From contig OZ024936.1 of NCBI GenBank assembly GCA_964017235.1, forward strand, positions 48,845,028-48,909,027: a stretch of 64,000 bases of DNA, written 5' to 3'. This document shows positions 57,301 through 64,000 of the stretch, in pieces (the first letter of the stretch is position 1; each line of letters begins with the position of its first letter). The stretch is from Sabellastarte sp. h YS-2021 (Eukaryota; Annelida; Polychaeta; Sabellida; Sabellidae). A model generated the notes under the pieces. The model was not told where the DNA came from. It searched no databases and saw nothing but the letters and a program-made list of their open reading frames with translations. A program made the position numbers and the translations under genes.

Positions 57301-60042
57301 ACCTGAAGCTACTGGCATTGAACTCCATACTACCTATAATAGATGGAAGATCTGAACTGTATAAAATTTCTGCCTACTTTCCAAAGGAAAGGGAAGATTA
57401 AAGAAGGAATCTAATCTGTCTAATCCAACATGGATTTTCATAACACTCAACATTCATCATTTAATAGACTCTAAGGTGCAACTAGGCATAAACAAATGGA
57501 ATATAAGTAGGCCTGGCAGGTGATGTGAGGGATGTAACACACTGTATTAGTTGGAGGAAAGTTATAAATTTCAAAATTTCAAATCTAGGTGTTACTGTTT
57601 TTGTACAAATACCAGTTCTGTATAGGTTAATGGCCAAGTAAGTGTCCAGTATTAGAAAATAATGAATTGTTTACGAGGTCCCAAAAGGGGTCACAGTGGC
57701 AGAGTGGTAACACTCTCGCCTCCCACCTGTGAGGCCGGGGTTCGATCCCCGTCACGGCCTCAAGTGGGAAAGCTGGTAGTTGCTTGCCGTTGGTCGGCAG
57801 TTTACAGTACAGAACCCTAACGAACTCTATGTACTGGTTTCCTCTGCCCTTCCAACTACCCGTCGTGATATGACCTGTACAGTGTTGAAAGCGACGTAAA
57901 ACCCCAAATAAATAAATAACGAGGTCCCAAAGGGACCGAGTCAACAGTGTATTATCTTCTAATATTTGACACTTATGGAGCTATTATACCTATTTAAAAT
58001 ACACCCATTCCTTAGTTTGTTATTTTAAAGATGTTGTTATCATCCTTACTTTTTATTCCTATATTTCTGGTGTGCTGGTGTGTATTTTTTGTTTTTGTGA
58101 TCATTTTAGTTGAAATAAATGTAAAAGGTGTCTTTGGAAATGTTTTTAAAAGGGCTTTTTTATGGCCAAAATCACAGAGCGGAACAACTGATATTGGACA
58201 CTTTTAACAAAAGCATATCACTCAGGTGTAATTTAAACAGTGTACACAAACACACATTGTACCATGAAGGGCAGGCTATATTTGGAGTGTGTGAATTGCT
58301 GTCTGCCAATAAAACAGGCATAATATGATAATAAAAAATGTGCTGTCGTATTTAGTAGAAAACAAACTTATAATGGGTGTACTAATTATCCCGTTTAACT
58401 ACAGTATTAAGAGGTTATTTATATTAACATGTGTATTTTAATAACAGTTTTATAAATATAATTCTAAAGTGTTCACTGAATTGATATATCTTATTGGACT
58501 TCCTCCCCTCAGCTGCATTGGGCACAGCCGGGTGTTAACCAATAAGAGGTTTCGGGTAGCTATGATGGATACGCTTTTGCAAACTGGTATGTGTTAAGTT
58601 TTTTCTTAAAGGAGGCAATAGGTGTTGCATTGTGTACATTGTCAGGGAGGTCATTCCACATCTTAGGAGTATCAAAGGCAAAACTATTTCCAAAGAATGA
58701 CTTGTAGTGTGAAGGGTTGAAAGAAGGAGGTGTCAGGTAGTGATTATCAGGATGCATTATGCCTGGAGCAACCACAATTTAGGAAAGGAGACAACTAAAA
58801 CAACCTCAAGTAACTGGTGGAGATTAACTGTGGAGGGGGCAGTTATTTCTATAACTTGTAACTTTAATACCCAACTTGTTGAAGTGTGATGAGGCAATGT
58901 ATCACATATATACTATATATACATTTATTTATTTGGGGTTTTACGTCGCTTTCAACACTGTACAGGTCATATCACGACGGGTAGTTGGAAGGGCAGAGGA
59001 AACCAGTACATAGAGTTCGCTAGGGTTGTGTACTGTAAACTGCCGACCAACGGCAAGCAACTACCAGCTTTCCCACTTGAGCCCGTGCGGGGATCGAACC
59101 CCGGCCTCAGAGGTGGGAGGCGAGAGTGTTACCACTCTGCCACCGTGGCCCCTTACTATATATACAGTACACATTTGTGGATCCGTCAACCACAATAGGT
59201 GACACAAAGTTTTTACCCTCTTTAAAATAGATGTACTTACTTGAAACACGGATAGATACTGCTTGCTCTGTACTAAATGTCACCCCAGACCCCTTGAACA
59301 CATCATTTGGGTCACCATCAACTGGACTTGGGCTTATGGTTGCTTCAAAAGGAGGTCTGTTACGGTGTTTTACCTTCCTCAGAATTGGACAATCAGCTGG
59401 ACAATCTCGGAATGTTGCTGTAAAGACATTGTATGTTTCATAAAGAATTTCCTCTCAAAATAACAATTTTGAAATACTCTGAAAAGCAAAGAAAATTTTC
59501 CACAACTTGTAGATCTGGCAAAAATCGGCCCCTGCTTGCAAGTTGCGGTATGCTCCATTCAGCACATGCAACCAGCCCCCTATTTTACTGTGCTAGAATC
59601 TGGGCCATTGCTGCGTAACATACTGTAATCCTGATACATTCCACCTACAATAAAAACTCACTTTACTCTGGTGGGTGCTGTATTTACGGTTTGCAGTGTA
59701 TGGCAATATTTGGACAGTGGCCTTTTAGTGCTTGATTCTCAACCTATCATAAAATATGGAGGTCAAGTGTTTCTGTATATTATGTCAGGTTATGTGTATC
59801 AAACTTGTTTCACATTATACTGAAAAAAAGGTATAAAAGTTCTTATAAATTTAGCAACAAAAAACGGAGCTCTGATCATTTAAAGAACCAAAAATTGTCT
59901 CTATGTTATTTCATTGGAAATTAAGTAGTGAAGCTTAAATTGTTTTCCCGTTATAATTTTTTAAAAATGGAAAAAACTAACCTGATACCGTAATAAATAA
60001 GACAGTCACTATGCAAAAAACAAAAACTTTTGTGTGAGACAT
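51227..60042 (-). CDS. Gene B: secreted two-module CPxDCP protein, seven coding exons
   Basis: Tandem paralogue of gene A. Coding exons are 59982-60042, 59241-59417, 56451-56563, 54992-55133, 54223-54402, 51713-51825 and 51227-51373. They match gene A exon for exon in phase and (except the last, +3 bp) in length, giving 310 aa. The signal peptide is MSHTKVFVFCIVTVLFITVS. All six module Cys are conserved. By hand count about 77 of 309 aligned residues differ. Differences fall most in the signal peptide and the tail of exon 2; the CPxDCP motifs, YGFSI, GDLRIIVCVN and YKGLGLV are nearly fixed. Preserved frames and splice sites despite diverged introns indicate selection on both copies. Its introns are mostly shorter (intron 1 is 0.56 kb against 5.0 kb). 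Function is unknown; probably extracellular like A. Confidence 0.9.
51713..51825 (-). CDS. Gene B exon 6
   Basis: 113 bp, phase 1 to 0, between tttcag and GTAATG. Codes FPRSFFLLIGFRIEV to LQGVK. Confidence 0.9.
51826..54222 (-). other. Gene B intron 5
   Basis: AT-rich, 2.4 kb. Parts align with gene A intron 5. No minisatellite here and no exon-like segment recognised. Confidence 0.55.
54223..54402 (-). CDS. Gene B exon 5
   Basis: 180 bp, phase 1 to 1, between ttattag and GTAAGT. Codes GKNECPRDCPNRRSVTF, opening module 2. Confidence 0.92.
54992..55133 (-). CDS. Gene B exon 4
   Basis: 142 bp, phase 0 to 1, between aacacag and GTTTGT. Codes EKNNIYRWRINNKEGD to GDLRIIVCVN. Confidence 0.92.
55715..56055 (+). 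repeat. Copy of dispersed attactccaaa repeat
   Basis: Shares gtgggtagggctt, gaagaagtgattt, gatccaaatcatattctaga and a second half-unit with the other copies. Lies in gene B intron 3. Confidence 0.65.
56451..56563 (-). CDS. Gene B exon 3
   Basis: 113 bp, phase 1 to 0, between accacaag and GTATCA. Codes DEPFVLYGFSISAENA and MTGVSEIVQPLGPVQ. Confidence 0.92.
56564..57672 (-). other. Gene B intron 2, 3' part
   Basis: About 1.1 kb without a recognised exon or repeat. Confidence 0.45.
57687..57918 (+). mobile_element. tRNA-derived SINE, family 1, full length
   Basis: Complete head with A and B boxes, body and (AAAT)n tail. Perfect 13-bp target duplication acgaggtcccaaa (57673-57685 and 57919-57931). 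In gene B intron 2. Confidence 0.93.
58545..58790 (-). mobile_element. L2-like LINE 3' fragment
   Basis: Minus-strand translation has FGNSFAFDTPKMWNDLPDNV and FKKKLNTYQFAKAY, an L2 C-terminus. 5' part absent. Confidence 0.75.
58924..59154 (-). mobile_element. tRNA-derived SINE, family 1, full length
   Basis: Minus-strand copy. Perfect 12-bp target duplication actatatataca (58912-58923 and 59155-59166). It ends about 75 bp from gene B exon 2. Confidence 0.93.
59241..59417 (-). CDS. Gene B exon 2
   Basis: 177 bp, phase 1 to 1, between tttacag and GTAAGT. Codes TFRDCPADCPILRK, RPPFEATISPS and DVFKGSGVTFSTEQ. Confidence 0.92.
59982..60042 (-). CDS. Gene B exon 1 (signal peptide)
   Basis: 61 bp of coding from ATG to CAG|GTTAGT, phase 1, encoding the 20-residue signal peptide. 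Confidence 0.9.
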
Positions 60043-60076
60043 CTTTGTGAGAAATATTTCAAACACAAAACATATG

Positions 60077-60084
60077 TATTTATG
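60077..60084 (-). promoter_or_regulatory. Putative TATA-like element of gene B
   Basis: CATAAATA on the minus strand, about 35 bp upstream of the ATG, within promoter sequence conserved with gene A up to about 60240. Confidence 0.4.
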
Positions 60085-60442
60085 ATAAAGGGGACTATAT
60101 ATTTTGATTTTTAAATTCGTTTTCCCCTCCTTGTAACAATTGACTGTCTGAGCCAATAACACATTAATCACCACAGAATGTCAATGTTTTACTGATTAAT
60201 TGCAACAGGTTTGTGTTCTATTGGCCACTTGGTGCAGACATGTGAGGAAACACATGATTGAAGTTGTTACTTGAATTATTTGGGTTATCCAAGAGAAAAC
60301 CAAATTAATTGTGGTTTTTGTACATATGTGGCCCTGGTATTTTCAAGTTCTAGTAGACCGGACATGGATTTGAATAAGGAATTTATTTTTAAGCACAAGC
60401 TTTAGTGAGGCTCTGGCTTCTAGGAATCACTCTTTATCCATC

Positions 60443-60622
60443 CTTTTTGTCTCCGGACTTTCATGAATTGTTGCGTAGTGTGATGAGTATCTGTCTCTTC
60501 ACTGAAGATAAGTGACAATGAGCTACATTAATACTGGGATGGGTGACTGCTTTGGTGCACTACTGCAGTCTCTGATGGCTTTGCAGCTCACGCTAGTAGA
60601 CTGAAACCCCTTTCGGCCTTGT
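60443..60622 (+). mobile_element. 5S rRNA-derived SINE-like repeat, copy 2
   Basis: Order along the plus strand: ttgtctccggactttcatga, then 5S-like atctgtctcttcactgaag, then a box C (taatactgggatgggtgac), then a shared tail ctagtagactgaaacccc and tcggccttgtt. Same composite as 35380-35556. Confidence 0.75.
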
Positions 60623-61044
60623 TAATATAGGGCATCACATTCATCTTCACTGTCTTAGATTGGCATCCTAATCAAGTAGAAAAGCTGAAAGTGGTTTGCT
60701 GCTGGAAACTTTTGTAAAATGTTTTGGGTAAAACTATCAGCTTGTATTATACACTACACAACATATTCAACCTATATATTGAGACATAAATACCAAGGAA
60801 TATTTAATTATATTCCCTGGAGCCGCTTAACCTGGATATGTAGCATTACAAATAATAATTTTAATAAATAAAATAATTGGCTTAAACGCTGCAGTATGCG
60901 GCAATCTACATATGCAAGCCATATGCACATGGCATACAAGAAAACATTTGTTTATTTTTTGTGTGCTAGAATTTGAGCCATTACTGTATACGTCACACCA
61001 CATACTAGGAAAACCCATTGTATGCCAGTGTGGCTTGTGTTTGA

Positions 61045-61277
61045 TTGTTTGTTTATTTGGGGTTTTACGTCGCTTTCAACACTGTACAGGTCATATCACG
61101 ACGGGTAGTTGGAAGGGCAGAGGAAACCAGTACATATAGTTCGCTAGGGTTCTGTACTGTAAACTGCCGACCAACGGCAAGCAACTACCAGCTTTCCCAC
61201 TTACGGCCATGACGGGGATCGAACCCCGGCCACAGAGGTGGGAGGCGAGAGTGTTACCACTCTGCCACCGTGGCCCC
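61045..61277 (-). mobile_element. tRNA-derived SINE, family 1, full length
   Basis: Minus-strand copy with complete head. Perfect 13-bp target duplication ggcttgtgtttga (61032-61044 and 61278-61290). Confidence 0.93.
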
Positions 61278-61290
61278 GGCTTGTGTTTGA

Positions 61291-62480
61291 GATTTGCAGT
61301 GTAATTATTGTTGCATCTACAACCCACAAAAAAGTATGAAGGTCATGTGTTTTTTGCACAATTTTTCAGGTTCTTGTAACAATACTTTTCTTCACATTAT
61401 ATTGAGTAAATGGCAAAAAAGGTGATCAAATCTGGACAAAAATAAAAGAGTTATAAGCATTTTAAAGAAATATATATTATCTTTGTGAATTTGTTGGAAA
61501 TTAAGTGAAAAATATTTTTAACTTAAGATTTTTAGTCATTTTGGCATAGATGTAATGCAGCAAAAAAGTAACAGAAGCTCTGTTAAGTACATTTCCAGTG
61601 ATGTATGTAACATAATTGAAGTTCATACCATTAATGAAATATTATCAAAAAGCAGCTCTCGTTGGTGAATTTTGAATACCCATGAAGGCGGTCCGGATAA
61701 CATAATAGGAAACATTTCGGAATGACATATACAGACAATATATCACGAATGAAGATAACGATATTAAATGAGTGTGTAGCGCGTGTTTTATATTGTTAAT
61801 CTTTATGATTGATACATTTTTTCCCGTATATGTCAAATGAGGGATGTTTTTACTTTTACTATCCAACATTTTGTACGACTCATGAGTTAACTAATAAATA
61901 TTTTATGAGAAAATGTGAAAAAAACGCCGTCAAAAAGCATGGGAATCAGTGAATATAAAAACTTCAATTTTCAAACTACAACATCACAGTTATTTCTGCA
62001 TGGAAAGTTTATGCAACGAACGCAAACAGAAGCGCTATACAAAGACCTTTCTAATTATATATAATACATATTTGTAGGTTACATAGTTTCCAAGATATCA
62101 GTGAAAAACCGGACGTTATTGACATTTATTATCCATGGTACGGAGGCGCCTTTTTTTACAAAATATATATCCGGCTCTGTATATCCCCTTATATTGGCTA
62201 AATACGGCTTGTTGTGGATTAAAAAATATTTCCCTTGTCTGCATGTCTTATGCAGCGTTCTTACTGGCCGTAAACACGACCTCACAGCCTGTAAATTTGT
62301 TAAGAACGGTCTCATAGGTCGTATATACGACTGGTGAGTTGGGTACCTCCAGAGACTTTCCAAACTTTGACCTTCACCTCTAATGACAACAACGATGCAG
62401 AATACACGTGCTTAATGTTAAATGAAGTGCTTCGGTACTCGGTATTTGGATAAAAAACCTCAGAAAACGTATAACAAATG
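61291..62480. other. No gene recognised
   Basis: AT-rich DNA between the SINE and the DIRS-type end. ORFs up to 94 codons on both strands overlap one another and show no domain. Confidence 0.4.
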
Positions 62481-62552
62481 AAATTTTCATATTTTTAAAT
62501 GTAAAATCCATTTTTATGAATAAAAATGTAAATATACTTACCATATGAAAAC
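62481..62552 (+). repeat. Inverted/direct repeat arm of the DIRS-type end
   Basis: Reverse complement of 62782-62850 with about three gap positions. Its right half (gtaaatatact...accatatgaaaacactt) recurs directly at 62852-62894. Such combined inverted and direct copies recall DIRS terminal and internal complementary repeats. Confidence 0.75.
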
Positions 62553-62781
62553 ACTTGGGTAAGCTTTGCTTGGCATTCGGTGACCGCCACGTACACCGTA
62601 CATAGAATTTAAACTATGAGGGGAGACCCTCTTTAAACCTATATACTTGCTACCCTTTGACCCCTGGTGACCTAGTTCACTCTGCCATGTGCATTAATGC
62701 AGAAATAGTTCATTCTTTTGTGAATAAACCTAGATGCTGGAAAAAGGCCTAAAAGCGGGGCAGGCGGGAGGGTGATTTGCT

Positions 62782-62850
62782 GTTTTCATATGGTAAGTAT
62801 ATACATTTTTATTCATAAAAATGGATTTTACATTTAAAAATATGAAATTT
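62782..62850 (-). repeat. Inverted partner arm of the DIRS-type end
   Basis: Pairs with 62481-62552 and is followed directly by a further copy of the gaaaacactt-ending half. Confidence 0.75.
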
Positions 62851-63252
62851 TATTTCATAAAAATGTAAATATACTGTACCATATGAAAACACTTGAGTTG
62901 AATGCCCACATGGAAGGATGGTGGGAAAAAAGACAGACTAAGGAGGAAACCACCCATGGTTAAAGTGCACTAAAAAAGGAAAATTCCTGGTGCATAACCA
63001 AAAACCCCTGTGATGAAGGTGCAACTTGACTAAGTGTGAAGTAGTTAACTACTTATTACCTTCAGCACTGCTGTCTATACCCAAGAGGTCAGCTCTAAGA
63101 GGATAAGCACAAAAGTGTCAAAAACCCAGAAGATGTGCCAAAAGTACACTACCAAGCACAGTCCCCAAAAAAGGAAGTCCCCAAAAAAGGAATACCCCCC
63201 CCCCCCTTTTCTGAGGCTAAGAAGCCTCAGAAAGGATCAAGAAAAAGGAAGA

Positions 63253-63966
63253 TCAAGTAGAAAGGGAGATTACACGTTGTGCAGCCACAATATCTCCCAA
63301 TCTATAGGTATCCTCAAGATTCTTGAGAGCCACATTCCTAAAGTAGAAGGATGTAAAAGTGGAATGGCTCTTCCACGTGCAGGATCTCATGATATCAAGG
63401 AGTGGGATTCCACCCTTAAAGAACCAGGATGCAGCCTGTGCCCTTACATCATGAGCCTTGACACCATGAAGAGATGCATTCTCTGTGGAACAGTTCTTAA
63501 GGGTGAAATGGATTAAGTCTTTAATCCAATTAGAAATCGTCTGGGCAGCGATATCACCCTGTTTTGACTTCAAGAGTGAAACAAAGAGAAGAGATCTACC
63601 CTGCCTGAGGTCAAAAGTCCTAGACAAATAATGTCTAAGGGCTCTGACAGGACATAGAGACCTATCTTCTGTATCCTGTTGACCAAGGCACTTAGTCAAA
63701 GCAGGAATTTGAATTTCCGAAAAAATTGAAGCACCCTGTGAAGCTAACTGGTTCTTAGCCAGAAAAGCAGGATCTGTTTTAAGGATGACCTTAGACCATC
63801 CTTTAGAGTGAGAACAACCCTTAAAAGTAAAGGCATGAGTCTCACTCCTTCTCCTTCCAGATGCAAGGGCAATAAGAAAAACCATCTTCCAAGTGAGGAA
63901 CTTTGGCTCAGCAAGAGACAAAGGTTCAAAAGGAGCCTTGGTAAAAGCCTGCAAAACCAAGGTCAA
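63253..63966 (-). CDS. Tyrosine recombinase of DIRS-type element (partial)
   Basis: About 237 codons on the minus strand. Catalytic landmarks: ALASGRRRSE with the first Arg, KAHDVRAQAASW (H-x-x-R), IMRSCTWKSHSTFTSFY with the W and the candidate Tyr. This resembles DIRS1-group recombinases rather than the HTFRRSA type of the Ngaro-like elements. The N-terminal domain lies toward or past the window edge. Confidence 0.8.
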   Translation of the reverse strand: MTLVLQAFTKAPFEPLSLAEPKFLTWKMVFLIALASGRRRSETHAFTFKGCSHSKGWSKVILKTDPAFLAKNQLASQGASIFSEIQIPALTKCLGQQDTEDRSLCPVRALRHYLSRTFDLRQGRSLLFVSLLKSKQGDIAAQTISNWIKDLIHFTLKNCSTENASLHGVKAHDVRAQAASWFFKGGIPLLDIMRSCTWKSHSTFTSFYFRNVALKNLEDTYRLGDIVAAQRVISLST

Positions 63967-64000
63967 GTCCCAGGAAGGAATGTGATGAGTAGCCTTAGGC

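Larger units (their letters stand above)
41575..60250. repeat. Segmental duplication, unit B
   Basis: Paralogous to 14560-41170. It starts where ggttttcctgggg-type sequence matches 14610 and runs through gene B and its promoter. It has its own insertions, including the elements at 41636, 43536, 44431, 45960, 50817, 57687 and 58924. Confidence 0.8.
62481..64000 (-). mobile_element. DIRS-type YR retroelement, 3' part, cut by window edge
   Basis: Minus-strand YR region at 63253-63966 and a non-coding end with inverted and direct repeats (62481-62897). The YR type differs from the two Ngaro-like elements. RT and Gag parts lie beyond 64000. The visible YR part is open; whether the whole element is intact cannot be seen. 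Confidence 0.75.

Noticed and set aside
60443-60622. Functional 5S rRNA gene
   Set aside because: Only part of the 5S is recognisable, it is diverged, and it is joined to a tail also present at 35380-35556.
63115-63516. Plus-strand ORF of 133 codons
   Set aside because: Antisense to the DIRS-type recombinase region and rich in homopolymer-coded residues.

Overview
The window is animal nuclear DNA: AT-rich, intron-bearing and dense with retroelements. tRNA-derived SINEs with (AAAT)n tails, L2-like and Tx1/L1-like LINEs and three tyrosine-recombinase (YR) retroelements suggest a marine invertebrate, probably a lophotrochozoan (mollusc-like). No sequence here fixes the species. There is no bacterial-style operon, rRNA operon or functional tRNA gene.

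Layout. 1-2790 is the 3' part of a broken Ngaro-like YR retroelement with split direct repeats. 4418-5356 is a single-exon ORF for an unrecognised type II membrane protein. 7878-13958 is a second Ngaro-like YR element that looks whole (Gag-like, RT/RNase H and YR ORFs between identical 90-bp repeats). From about 14.5 kb to 60.3 kb the window is an old tandem segmental duplication. Each unit carries one copy of the same seven-coding-exon gene on the minus strand: gene A (40964 to 21939) and gene B (60042 to 51227). The units have since been inflated unequally by LINEs, SINEs, a foldback element, TIR elements and a minisatellite of about 50 units. 62481-64000 is the 3' end of a third YR element, of DIRS type, on the minus strand.

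The most interesting host content is the gene pair. I rebuilt both by hand from GT-AG splice sites. All 14 coding exons match pairwise in phase, and 13 match exactly in length; the last differs by one codon. The products are predicted secreted proteins of 309 and 310 aa, about 75% identical by hand count. Each has a 20-residue signal peptide and two tandem modules of about 135-145 residues. Each module opens with a CPxDCP motif, ends with a single Cys near a VCV/VCI strand, and is encoded by three exons with the same phase pattern (1-1, 1-0, 0-). So the gene arose by internal duplication and then duplicated in tandem. I do not recognise the family. Both copies also share a splice donor just after the stop codon, a matching 3'UTR exon acceptor and a poly(A) signal.

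Other items: a foldback element built from eight copies of a palindrome, a SINE-like family descended from 5S rRNA, a 1.95-kb element with about 600-bp inverted arms ending 13 bp from the gene A exon 1 donor, and a repeated peptide motif inside the whole YR element.
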